This document shows, one piece after another, positions 40,521 to 48,957 of a DNA stretch of 64,000 bases. The DNA is from Chitinimonas_A lacunae (GTDB lineage Bacteria; Pseudomonadota; Gammaproteobacteria; Burkholderiales; Chitinimonadaceae), in NCBI RefSeq assembly GCF_042650885.1, contig NZ_JBHSBU010000001.1:744001-808000 (forward strand). Direction: 5' to 3'. Position 1 is the stretch's first letter; each line of letters begins with the position of its first letter. The position numbers and the translations under genes are program-made. Below the pieces are notes generated by a model, which saw only the letters and a program-made list of their open reading frames with translations, searched no databases and was not told the DNA's origin.

Positions 40521-42410
40521 TTATCCCAACATATCCTCCCACTGCATGAGATATAGCTCAGCGGTCCGGCGCGCCACGCCGACGATTGCCTCGGCCGCCG
40601 TCGGATCGGCCTCCAGCGTCAGTTTCACCGCTTCCAGCCAACGCGCCAGATGATGCTCGTCGTTGGCGCCGTGGTAGTCGAGAAAGCGGAACGCCTTGGC
40701 CGGCAGGCCGTCGAGCTGGCGCTTGAGGCGCGGCAGCAGCAAGGGCACGATGCGCTGCCCCGTGCCTTCGATCAGGTAGATGGCGCCGAGCAGACCCACC
40801 GGGTCAGGACTGTCGGCCACGCGATGTAGATAGGCATTGAGCGCCTCACCGCCCGGATTGCGCCGCAACTGGTCGATCTGCTCGACCGGACCACCGGCCA
40901 GACGGTAATCCTGGAACAGGACATCGAAATCGAACTGCTCTTCGGCGGCATGCGTGCCGATCAGTGCGACCAGGGCGTGGTGGCGCGATCCCATATTGGC
41001 GATGGCGCAACGCATCCAGCGACTGCCTTCGCGGACTTGCGGAATCCAGCAGGCCATCCAGCGCTGGTAATCCGTGCAGCTGAAGCGTCCGGCGAGAATG
41101 CGCCGTACCGGTTCGCTGCGCCAGACGCGGGAGCGGTAGTCGTGCCAGACGCCCGCCAGGCGCCGCAACAACTCGGCAAGCTGCGGGTCCGCGGCCTCGG
41201 GAGCGTGCGGCGGATCAACCGGTTCCAGCGCGATTTCCGGTTCCACTCTGTCCAGCGCGCCCCTAGGACGCACCGGTTGCCAGCCCGATTGCGGCGTGAC
41301 CACTTCAAACAGCATAAACGCCACGGTGAAGCGACCTGATTCGGGGACGAAGCAGAGTATCTGCTGACCCGGCTTGGCGCGGTCGCTGCGCAGGAATTCG
41401 GTCAGCATCGCGAAGATCGAAGCCGCACCGGTGTTGCCGCGCCAGGTCAGATTGCTGTACCAGCGCTCGCGTGGGATGGACAGGCCGGCGTCGCTCATCA
41501 GCTTTTCCACCAGCGGGGCGAATTTCTCCGAGGAGTAGTGGCAGAGGAAATGGTCGATGGCGGCCGGGTCGAACTGGCCGTCGTGGATCAGGCGGACGTA
41601 TTCGTGGATGCCGACATCGAACAGATTGGGCAACAGGCGGATGTCCTGCCGCAGTGCCAGCGCGCCGTCGGCCTCGGCTTCGGCGGCGGACGGGTAGTCG
41701 AGGTAGGAGCGGCCCGGGGCTTCCGGATAGCCGAGCTGCATGCAGACCGGGAAGTCACCGCTGAAGGAGCGGCAATGGCTCCAGCGCAGCCGCAGCGACA
41801 GGCCGTCGGCTCGCGCGGCATCGGCCAGCAGCCAGGCGCCTGCGCCGTCCGACAGCATCCAGCGCAGGAAATGGGCGTTGAAGTCGCTATCGAATCCTCG
41901 CGGAGCAAAGCGCGAGCGTTTGAACAGCCGTGAAGGCAACTCCGCTGCCGCCACCAGCGCAAGACGATGACGTCCACGCTCGATCGCCTCGGCGGCGTAT
42001 TGCAGGGCCGTGACGCCGGCCGCGCAGACGCCTTGGCTGCTCAGTGTCTCCAGTGGCGGCGCGCCCAGCTCGCCCTGGAGCATATTGGCAAAGCCCGGCA
42101 GGATGGTGTCGCCGCCTGAGGAACCGGTGCACAGCAGGCTGATGTCGGTGAGCGGGACCGAGGCATTGTCGAGGCAGTCGCGTACGGCCGCTGCGGCGAG
42201 CTGCCAGCTGTTGCAGGCGGTCGAGCCGTCGGGGTTGAGGGCGTAGTGGCGGGTGAGAATGCCATTCTCGGCCAGGATGCGCCGCTTGATGCGGCCGGAG
42301 GTGCGGTTGAGCGGGGCGATATAGCCATCCATCGCCTCGTTGTCGATTGGTGGGCCAGGGTAGTGCATGCCACTGCCGACCAGAAAAACCCTGTCGTAAT
42401 ACGCGACCAT
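40521..42410 (-). CDS. Fusion: ketoacyl-ACP synthase III domain plus heme-oxygenase-like diiron domain
   Basis: A 629-aa protein. Residues 1-~370 are a thiolase-fold KAS III-like enzyme: catalytic triad C129 ('SSQGVCAAGVTAL'), H291 ('DHFLCHYSSEKF') and N326 ('NLTWRGNTGAASIF'). After a Pro/Glu-rich linker (~375-410), residues ~410-629 are an all-helical TenA/heme-oxygenase-like domain. Its candidate metal ligands are H487/E490/E491, E548 ('IYLIEGTGQ'), then H580, D584 and H587 ('DYHGANDEHH'), the H-x3-D-x2-H spacing of HDO enzymes such as CADD and UndA. A plausible chemistry is C-C condensation followed by oxidative modification of the acyl product. Start ATG 42410 has only a weak ribosome site. 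Substrate unknown. Confidence 0.85.
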   Translation of the reverse strand: MVAYYDRVFLVGSGMHYPGPPIDNEAMDGYIAPLNRTSGRIKRRILAENGILTRHYALNPDGSTACNSWQLAAAAVRDCLDNASVPLTDISLLCTGSSGGDTILPGFANMLQGELGAPPLETLSSQGVCAAGVTALQYAAEAIERGRHRLALVAAAELPSRLFKRSRFAPRGFDSDFNAHFLRWMLSDGAGAWLLADAARADGLSLRLRWSHCRSFSGDFPVCMQLGYPEAPGRSYLDYPSAAEAEADGALALRQDIRLLPNLFDVGIHEYVRLIHDGQFDPAAIDHFLCHYSSEKFAPLVEKLMSDAGLSIPRERWYSNLTWRGNTGAASIFAMLTEFLRSDRAKPGQQILCFVPESGRFTVAFMLFEVVTPQSGWQPVRPRGALDRVEPEIALEPVDPPHAPEAADPQLAELLRRLAGVWHDYRSRVWRSEPVRRILAGRFSCTDYQRWMACWIPQVREGSRWMRCAIANMGSRHHALVALIGTHAAEEQFDFDVLFQDYRLAGGPVEQIDQLRRNPGGEALNAYLHRVADSPDPVGLLGAIYLIEGTGQRIVPLLLPRLKRQLDGLPAKAFRFLDYHGANDEHHLARWLEAVKLTLEADPTAAEAIVGVARRTAELYLMQWEDMLG

Positions 42411-42487
42411 TTTGCGGCTCCCAGCTTGAGCGCAGCCCTGACCGCCGCGCAGGCATCATCGGAATGGACCAGGCAAGAGAAGGGAAA

Positions 42488-42513
42488 CCCCGCCGTCGGT
42501 CGGGACGACGGGG
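42488..42513 (-). terminator. Hairpin terminator after rpe
   Basis: CCCCG-CGTC pairs with GACG-CGGGG with one opposed mismatch. On the minus strand it follows the rpe stop by seven bases and leads into TTTCCC. Confidence 0.6.
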
Positions 42514-42519
42514 CAGGGG

Positions 42520-43209
42520 TCAGACGGAGACTTGGGCCAGCTCGGCACGCATCGCGGCGATGGTGGCGGCATAGTCGGGGGTGTTGTAGATGGCGGAACC
42601 GGCCACGAAGGTGTCGGCGCCGGCGCGGGCGATTTCGGCGATATTGTCGACCTTCACGCCGCCATCGATTTCCAGCCAGATTTCCTGGCCGCCCGCTTCA
42701 CGGTGGGCGTCGATACGGCGGCGGGCTTCGCGCAGCTTGTCGAGGGTGGCCGGGATGAACTTCTGCCCGCCAAAGCCCGGGTTGACCGACATCAGCAGGA
42801 TCATATCGACCTTGTCCATCACATAGTCGAGATAGGACAGCGGGGTGGCCGGATTGAAGACCAGACCGGCCTTGCAGCCGTGTTCACGGATCAGGCTCAG
42901 GGTGCGGTCGATATGGTCGCTGGCTTCGGGATGGAAGGTGATCAGATTGGCGCCGGCCTTGGCGAAGTCGGGCACGATGCGGTCCACCGGTTTGACCATC
43001 AGATGAACATCGATCGGCGCCTGGGTCAGCGGGCGGATCGCTTCGCAGACCATCGGGCCGATGGTGAGATTGGGGACGTAGTGGTTGTCCATCACGTCGA
43101 AGTGGATGATGTCGGCGCCGGCGGCGATCACCGCCTGGACTTCCTCGCCGAGCTTGGCGAAATTGGCGGACAGGATGGACGGGGCGATACGGAAATCGGC
43201 AGCGGACAT
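42520..43209 (-). CDS. rpe: Ribulose-phosphate 3-epimerase
   Basis: A 229-aa TIM-barrel enzyme of the pentose phosphate pathway. The N-terminus 'RIAPSILSANFAKLGEEV' carries the catalytic/metal region, followed by 'HFDVMDNHYVPNLTIGP', 'DVHLMV', 'SVNPGFGGQKF' and 'LEIDGGVKVDN'. The ATG at 43209 is used since the family starts a few residues before IAPSILSA. Divergent from apaG. Confidence 0.96.
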   Translation of the reverse strand: MSAADFRIAPSILSANFAKLGEEVQAVIAAGADIIHFDVMDNHYVPNLTIGPMVCEAIRPLTQAPIDVHLMVKPVDRIVPDFAKAGANLITFHPEASDHIDRTLSLIREHGCKAGLVFNPATPLSYLDYVMDKVDMILLMSVNPGFGGQKFIPATLDKLREARRRIDAHREAGGQEIWLEIDGGVKVDNIAEIARAGADTFVAGSAIYNTPDYAATIAAMRAELAQVSV

Positions 43210-43377
43210 GGCGGCAACTCTCGGGAGGATCGGATACGGCGCGGATTGTAACGCCGGCCCGGCGGCCTTGTCCTTTGGGCGCGAATGTCGTGTAATCCGC
43301 CTCCTGCCGGTACGCGCTGCGATACCGCCCCCAGGGCGATCCGCCCGCCTTTTCCACCCCTTCGCTGACTCTTCGCT

Positions 43378-43761
43378 ATGGCTGAATCCAAGAAGTACGA
43401 CATCTCGGTCACAGTGCATTCGCACTATATCCCCGAACAATCAGACGAGCAGGCGGCCCGCTATGTGTTCGCCTACGAGGTGACCATCATCAATACCGGC
43501 ACGGTGACCGCCCAACTGCTGAGCCGGCACTGGATCATCACCGACGCCGACAATCAGGTGCAGGAAGTGCGCGGCATGGGCGTGGTGGGCGAACAGCCGA
43601 CGCTGCGGCCGGGGCAGGCCTTCCAATACGTCAGCGGCACCTCGCTGACTTCGCCGGTCGGCACCATGGAAGGCAGCTACCAATTCATGGCCGAAGACGG
43701 CCAAGCCTTCGAGGCACCGATTCCGAGCTTCGTGCTGGCGATTCCGCGTGTGTTGCATTGA
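43378..43761 (+). CDS. apaG: ApaG domain protein
   Basis: A 127-aa fibronectin-III-like beta-sandwich protein. Signature: 'YDISVTVHSHYIPEQSDEQAARYVFAYEVTIINTG', 'LLSRHWIITDADNQVQEVRGMGVVGEQPTLRPGQAFQYVSGTSLTSPVGTMEGSYQFM'. ApaG has a pyrophosphate-binding-like motif (GxGVVG) but no firmly assigned activity. It lies next to rpe, a conserved betaproteobacterial arrangement. The ribosome site is poor. Confidence 0.95.
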   Translation: MAESKKYDISVTVHSHYIPEQSDEQAARYVFAYEVTIINTGTVTAQLLSRHWIITDADNQVQEVRGMGVVGEQPTLRPGQAFQYVSGTSLTSPVGTMEGSYQFMAEDGQAFEAPIPSFVLAIPRVLH

Positions 43762-43780
43762 GGGCGACAGACAATGCGCT

Positions 43781-43807
43781 AAAACGGAGCTGCGGCTCCG
43801 TTTTTTA
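43781..43807 (+). terminator. Rho-independent terminator of apaG
   Basis: AAAACGGAGC/GCTCCGTTTT stem with loop TGCG, ending in a T-run. Confidence 0.92.
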
Positions 43808-43810
43808 TTT

Positions 43811-44427
43811 TTTATCGAAAATGTCTATTTGTCTTGCAATGATTTTGCTGAAAATTTTCTGTTGAATGTCCAAGCCAGCAAAGTCATCAACCAAGCGAGC
43901 GCCAAAGCGCTGGCAGTCCTCCGGTTTCCGGCTGCATGGGTGATGGTTGTGGACGGGACACGCTGGCGGCTTAGGCGCTTTGCTCTCAACTGCTTGGACG
44001 CCGATCTCGATGTCCAGCCTTACGGCCACCCCAGTCAATCGACCTTCAGCAGCCAATCGCCGAACCCAAGGGTAAATTAAATATTATATTTTTATGTGGT
44101 TTGAATAGATCAATTCAAATTGCAAGGCAAATAAATTGATCGGAATGTTTCCCGGGGGGCGATCAATAGGTCATCTGATGTCGATATTTCCCGGGCTTGT
44201 CGATTGGAATATTCAATATCGACCTGGTTGAAAATTTACCCTGCTGCTTTCTCGCAATCCTCCTCCTTATTTCGTAGTCTTTTTTGGACTCGCCCTGTAC
44301 AGGGGTTCCCGGTTTCGTCGGGTGAAAACCCCGATGATTCAAACCCTTTGTCAGGCCGAGAAAACCGGCCTCCGCCGCTCCGGCGTGAGGAAGGCCGGTC
44401 ATTGATATGGACGAAAGGAGAGAGGAC
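43811..44427. other. Intergenic region before DUF1800 gene
   Basis: No gene supported. It is AT-rich around 44075-44150. A compound hairpin at ~44364-44397 (CCGGCCT...AGGCCGG enclosing GCCG/CGGC) lies just upstream of the DUF1800 start and could act in the leader. Confidence 0.5.
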
Positions 44428-46155
44428 ATGCCGGAACAGATTCGTTCGAGCCGGAAAGTAGCAGGGGTGGGGAGTAGTCTGGTCAGGCGCGGCACGATAG
44501 GGCTGTTGTTGTTCAGCCTGCTGCCAGCCATGGCCGCCGAGGATATGGGGGCTGTCCATGCGGCGCGCCTGCTGGAGCAGGCCAGCTTCGGGCCGACGAT
44601 GGAAAGCATCGCCGAGGTACGCCAGCTTGGGCTGGACGCTTATCTCGACCGGCAATTTGCCTTGCCGCCCACCGGGTATGCCAATGTCAGCCGTGACAAG
44701 CAGTGTGCCGGCAAGGATTCCGCCCTATGCCACCAGACCCTGGGGATCTCCTCGATTGCCCCGTTGCAATGGCAGTTCTTCCAGAATGCCGTGCATGGCC
44801 CGGACCAGTTGCGCCAGCGGGTGGCCTTTGCGCTGTCACAGATCTTTGTGGTGTCGGCCAACGTGGTCAACGAGAACCGCCGGATGGCGCCCTACCAGCA
44901 GATGCTGCTTGACCGGGCCTTTGGCAACTTCCGCGATATTCTCTACCACGTCACCTTGAGCCCGGCCATGGGGCAGTATCTCAATATGGTCAACAGCGCC
45001 AAGGGGGATCTGGTGGCCGGGACCAAGGCCAACGAGAACTACGCCCGCGAGCTGTTGCAGTTGTTCTCGATCGGTCTGTGGCATCTCAATCCCGACGGGA
45101 CGCAGCGGCTCGATACGCTGGGTCGGCCCATCCCGACCTACGAGCAGCCCGCGATACAGGAATTCGCCCGCGCGCTCACCGGCTGGACCTATGCCTCGAA
45201 GGATCGCTACCAGGCCTACGAGCTCAATATGATCGCGGTGCAGTCGCGTCATGACACCCAGGCCAAGACCTTGCTGAGCTATCAGCCCGGCATGCCTCCA
45301 GTGGTCCTGCCGGCCGGACAGACTGCCGAGGCCGATCTGAACGCGGTGATCGACCATATCTTCCATCATCCCAATGTCGGCCCGTTTATCTGCCGACGCT
45401 TGATTCAGCATCTGGTCACGGGCAATCCCTCGCCGCAGTATGTGCGCGATGTGGTCGCCGTCTTCAATGGCGAAACGCGCGAGAACAGCGTGCGTGGCGA
45501 TATGAAGGCAGTGCTGCGCAAGATATTGAGTCATCCCGAGGCTCGTGGGATTTCCCTGAGCGGCACCCCGCTCAACGCTCCGCACTACGGCAAACTGCGC
45601 GAGCCCGTGGTATTGCTGGCGCAGATAATGCGCGCACTGGGCATTCGCACCGACGGCATCGCGCCGGCGGTGGTCAGCGGCAATATGGCGCAGAGCGTGT
45701 TCAGGGCGCCGTCGGTATTCAATTTCTATCCGCCCGACCATCCGCTTTCGAGCCATCCCAGCGACAGCAAGGTCGATGCGCCGACCTTCGATATCCATAC
45801 CAGCGCCACTGCCTATGTCCGGCTTAACTTCTTCAACAGCCTGCTGATCTACCAGAGCGACCTCAAAGCCATCGGTTTTCGCCCCGAGAGTCCGGACCAG
45901 GTGACCAACGCGCTGGGCACCTTGCTGCCAGTCGAGCAATCGGAGTGGATCAAGCTCGGTGGCGATATCGATAGCCTGCTCGACCGTCTCAATCTCCTGC
46001 TGCTGCACGGCAGCATGAGCGCGCAGATGCGCGCCATCATCAAAGGTGTCCTGCAACAGGGCACCGTTGCCGATCCGACCCTGGAAAGCATCCGCCGCCT
46101 GCGGGTTGCCACCTACCTGATCGGTACTTCCCCCCAATTCCAGATCCAGCGCTGA
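44428..46155 (+). CDS. DUF1800 family secreted protein
   Basis: A 575-aa protein with an N-terminal hydrophobic signal ('GTIGLLLFSLLPAMAAE') and the DUF1800 pattern: 'AARLLEQASFGPTMESIAEVRQLGLDAYLDRQF', 'RQRVAFALSQIFVVS', 'NYARELLQLFSIGL', 'ALTGWTY', 'FICRRLIQHLVTGNPSPQYV' and 'VFNFYPPDHPL'. The function is unknown, but the gene is almost always paired with a DUF1501 gene, as here (10 bp apart). I use the ATG at 44428, which has GGAG seven bases upstream; one seven codons earlier is possible. Confidence 0.92.
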   Translation: MPEQIRSSRKVAGVGSSLVRRGTIGLLLFSLLPAMAAEDMGAVHAARLLEQASFGPTMESIAEVRQLGLDAYLDRQFALPPTGYANVSRDKQCAGKDSALCHQTLGISSIAPLQWQFFQNAVHGPDQLRQRVAFALSQIFVVSANVVNENRRMAPYQQMLLDRAFGNFRDILYHVTLSPAMGQYLNMVNSAKGDLVAGTKANENYARELLQLFSIGLWHLNPDGTQRLDTLGRPIPTYEQPAIQEFARALTGWTYASKDRYQAYELNMIAVQSRHDTQAKTLLSYQPGMPPVVLPAGQTAEADLNAVIDHIFHHPNVGPFICRRLIQHLVTGNPSPQYVRDVVAVFNGETRENSVRGDMKAVLRKILSHPEARGISLSGTPLNAPHYGKLREPVVLLAQIMRALGIRTDGIAPAVVSGNMAQSVFRAPSVFNFYPPDHPLSSHPSDSKVDAPTFDIHTSATAYVRLNFFNSLLIYQSDLKAIGFRPESPDQVTNALGTLLPVEQSEWIKLGGDIDSLLDRLNLLLLHGSMSAQMRAIIKGVLQQGTVADPTLESIRRLRVATYLIGTSPQFQIQR

Positions 46156-46165
46156 GGGCCAAGCG

Positions 46166-47635
46166 ATGACGACGCGTAGAAATTTTCTGAAGAGCGCCGC
46201 CGGCGCTTTGTTGCTGCAACAGTTCAGTCAGGTTTCCGCCTGGGCCAATACGGTTGCCGATGGCGAATATCGGGCGCTGGTCTGTGTCTTTCTGATGGGC
46301 GGCAACGACGCCAACAATATGCTGGTGCCACTCGATGACGCCCGCTACAAGGCCTATGCCACGGCGCGCCAGCCGGTCTGCTCGGGCGGGCTGACGCTGG
46401 AGCGGGCAGGGCTGGTCGGGCTGGATCGGAGCCTCGGCCTCCATCCACGGCTGGCCCCGCTCAAGCCGCTGTGGGATCGCGGCCAGATGGCGGCGCTGTT
46501 CAATGTCGGGACACTGACCAATCCGCTGACCAAGGATGAATTCAACAAGAAGGGCCGCCCCGACAATCTGTTTTCCCATGCCGAGCAGCAGTCGCAATGG
46601 CAGAGCTGCGTCAGTCGCGGCCCGACCCTGACCGGCTGGGGCGGCGGCATCGCCCAATGGATGCCGCCGCCCGATGGCTTGCCGCTGGTGGTATCGACCG
46701 GCGGCAACGTCCTGCTCGGCCGAGGCCCGACCGACAGCAATCTGGTTGTGCCGACCGACCCGGGCAAGGTCGGCATCCATCTGAGCGGCATGGGCTCGGT
46801 CAACGTGATTGCCCAGGCGATGCGCGCTTTGCGTGGCGATGCGGAAGTGGGTCAGCAGCGGCTGATGCGGGTCTATGCCGAAACCCTCGATCGCACCGAC
46901 CGGCTGAGCCAGCGCTTCAATCCTTCGCTGACCTCGCCGCGCTGCGAGCGACCCAAGGCGACCCCGGGGCCCGATATGTACGACGTGATGTGCCTCGGCA
47001 AACAGCCGCTGCCGCCTGGGAATCCCCCGCCAGTCCGGGCCGATCCCTGCGGCGAGATGGCGCCGCTCGATATGCTGCCGGCAGTCGGTTCGCTGGCGAC
47101 CCAGCTGGGTTCAGTGGCGCGCATTATCAAGGACCACGCGACCCTGGGCAGCAATCGGCAGATCTTCTTCGTCCTTCATGACGGCTATGACACCCATGTC
47201 GATCAAATCCGGCGACAGGACAAGCTGTATGGCGAGCTTGGGGCCGCGCTGGCGGGATTTCAGCAGGTGCTGGAGAGCCTGGGCATGGCCAATCAGGTGA
47301 CGACCTTCACCGCCTCGGAATTCGGTCGCACCTTGAAACCGGCCTCGGGCGGCGGCAGCGACCACGGTTGGGGTTCGCACCATATCGTGCTCGGGGGCGC
47401 GGTCAATGGCGGCAAGTACGGCGACTTCCCCAATCTGACCCTGGCCGGCCCCGATGACATCAGCGACGCCGGCCGCTGGCTGCCGCATTTCTCGGTCGAC
47501 CAGTACAGCGCCACCCTGGCGCGGTGGCTGGGTCTGCCCGAGCAGCACATCAATACGGTGTTTCCGTTCTTCACCAACGAGGAGGTCAAACGGCTTGGCT
47601 GGCCAAGCGATATGGGCTTTATGAAGAAGGTCTGA
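46166..47635 (+). CDS. DUF1501 family protein, Tat-exported
   Basis: A 489-aa protein with a twin-arginine signal (TRRNFLKSAAGALLL). It belongs to the DUF1501 alkaline-phosphatase-like/sulfatase-like group: 'RALVCVFLMGGNDANNMLVPLD', 'HDGYDTHVDQIRRQDKLYGELGAALAGFQQVLE', 'TFTASEFGRTLKPASGGGSDHGWGSHHIVLGGAV'. The DTH, EFGRT and DHGWG motifs are likely metal-site residues. Periplasmic partner of the DUF1800 protein; the substrate is unknown. Confidence 0.92.
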   Translation: MTTRRNFLKSAAGALLLQQFSQVSAWANTVADGEYRALVCVFLMGGNDANNMLVPLDDARYKAYATARQPVCSGGLTLERAGLVGLDRSLGLHPRLAPLKPLWDRGQMAALFNVGTLTNPLTKDEFNKKGRPDNLFSHAEQQSQWQSCVSRGPTLTGWGGGIAQWMPPPDGLPLVVSTGGNVLLGRGPTDSNLVVPTDPGKVGIHLSGMGSVNVIAQAMRALRGDAEVGQQRLMRVYAETLDRTDRLSQRFNPSLTSPRCERPKATPGPDMYDVMCLGKQPLPPGNPPPVRADPCGEMAPLDMLPAVGSLATQLGSVARIIKDHATLGSNRQIFFVLHDGYDTHVDQIRRQDKLYGELGAALAGFQQVLESLGMANQVTTFTASEFGRTLKPASGGGSDHGWGSHHIVLGGAVNGGKYGDFPNLTLAGPDDISDAGRWLPHFSVDQYSATLARWLGLPEQHINTVFPFFTNEEVKRLGWPSDMGFMKKV

Positions 47636-47727
47636 TCGGGGCGTGATCGGCTGGTTTGGAGCAGCGGGAAAGCGGAGGGATCGCTTTCCCGCGCTGGGTC
47701 CACTTGCCGCGTCCGCCCCCAAAAACA

Positions 47728-47757
47728 AAAACCTGCCGATCAGGGTGGCGGGTTTCT
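47728..47757 (+). terminator. Hairpin terminator candidate
   Basis: AAACCTGCC pairs with GGCGGGTTT (one G-T pair) and ends in T-rich sequence, ~90 bp after the DUF1501 gene. Confidence 0.6.
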
Positions 47758-47846
47758 GATGAAGTGGAGGCCGGAAAAGTTAAATATTTGTGCAAAACCG
47801 TCTCTATGATTGGGACGAATAATATTTATAAATAAAAAAATCCAGT

Positions 47847-48755
47847 CTAATCGCGCTTAAGTTCCCCACCGAGCGCTTCCACCACCGCCTCCACCAATCC
47901 GCGACCTTCACGGGTCAGCAGGGTCAGCGAGGTATCGAACATTGCTGCGGCGTCGACGGCGTCGGCTTCCTTGATCTGGTCTTCCAGCAGATCGAGGAAG
48001 GCCAGCCGCTTGATCTGCAATTTGTCGTTGAGCACGAAGGACAGCCGGTCGGCCCAGCTCAGCGCCAGTTGCGTCACCAGCTTGCCGGCCTTGAGATGCT
48101 GGATGATCTCATCGGCGCTCAGGTCATGGCGGCGGCAGGTCACCTGGGCGCCGCCATCGCCCGGGGCCTTGAGGGTGCAGTCGGCGTCGAGGCTGAAGGG
48201 TTCGGGCGCGCCGTGTTCGAGCCAGGTGGTCATGGCAGTGACGGGGTCCATCTGGGTATCGACCAGCCGGGTGGGCAGGCTGCCCAGGGTTTCGCGCAGC
48301 ATCTGTAGCACCAGCTCGGCGCGGCTGGCGGTCGAGGTATCGACCCAGACCCAGCCGCCTTCGAGATCGATCAGCGCCCGCACCACGCGCGAACGCGAAA
48401 AGGCGCGCGGCAGCAGTTCTTCGGCGACCCGCTCGCGAATTTCACGGGCTTCCTTCTTGCCGACTTTGCGGGCTTCCTTCTCTTCGATATCGGCAATCCG
48501 CTCGGCGGCGAAGTCTTTGACCACGCTCGAAGGCAGCAGCTTTTCTTCGGTCTTGAGGGCGACCAGAAAGGTGGAACCGCAGGGATAGGCGAACAGATCG
48601 GGCGCATGCGGAGCCGGGGCGATCCAGCCGGCCGACAGGCGGTCGAGCTGGCCGGCGGGGACAAAAGCGCGCTGGCTCAGGCTGTCGCCGAGCTTGGCGG
48701 TGTCCACGGCGCTGGCGTCGGTCAGGCGGTAGAGTTGCAGATTCTTGAACCACAT
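47847..48755 (-). CDS. rdgC: Recombination-associated protein RdgC
   Basis: A 302-aa ring-forming DNA-binding protein that limits RecA activity. It starts MWFKNLQLYRLTD, the standard opening, with 'KTEEKLLPSSVVKDFAAERIADIEEKEARKVGKKEAREIRERV' and 'WVDTSTASRAELVLQMLRETLGSLP' as expected. The ATG at 48755 has GGAG upstream; a longer frame to 48854 is atypical. Confidence 0.96.
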   Translation of the reverse strand: MWFKNLQLYRLTDASAVDTAKLGDSLSQRAFVPAGQLDRLSAGWIAPAPHAPDLFAYPCGSTFLVALKTEEKLLPSSVVKDFAAERIADIEEKEARKVGKKEAREIRERVAEELLPRAFSRSRVVRALIDLEGGWVWVDTSTASRAELVLQMLRETLGSLPTRLVDTQMDPVTAMTTWLEHGAPEPFSLDADCTLKAPGDGGAQVTCRRHDLSADEIIQHLKAGKLVTQLALSWADRLSFVLNDKLQIKRLAFLDLLEDQIKEADAVDAAAMFDTSLTLLTREGRGLVEAVVEALGGELKRD

Positions 48756-48883
48756 GGCGGTCGGCTCCGGTTGGCGGGGATGGATCGGGCGCCGATTGTA
48801 GTCGAAAAAGCCGGCATGGCGTTCGATCGTTCTCCATTGCGCCAAAAAATTCATACTTCAGTACCAGTACAGCCCTGCCATGC

Positions 48884-48902
48884 ATTGATAACCATTCTCA
48901 TC
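48884..48902. promoter_or_regulatory. Fur-box-like sequence upstream of fbpA
   Basis: ATTGATAACCATTCTCATC is an imperfect dyad close to the GATAATGATAATCATTATC Fur consensus, 56 bp before the start of the ferric-binding protein gene. Confidence 0.65.
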
Positions 48903-48957
48903 GAAGGCTATACTCGATACTCTTTTCGCAGTGCGATCCTTACCTGGAGCCCCACCG

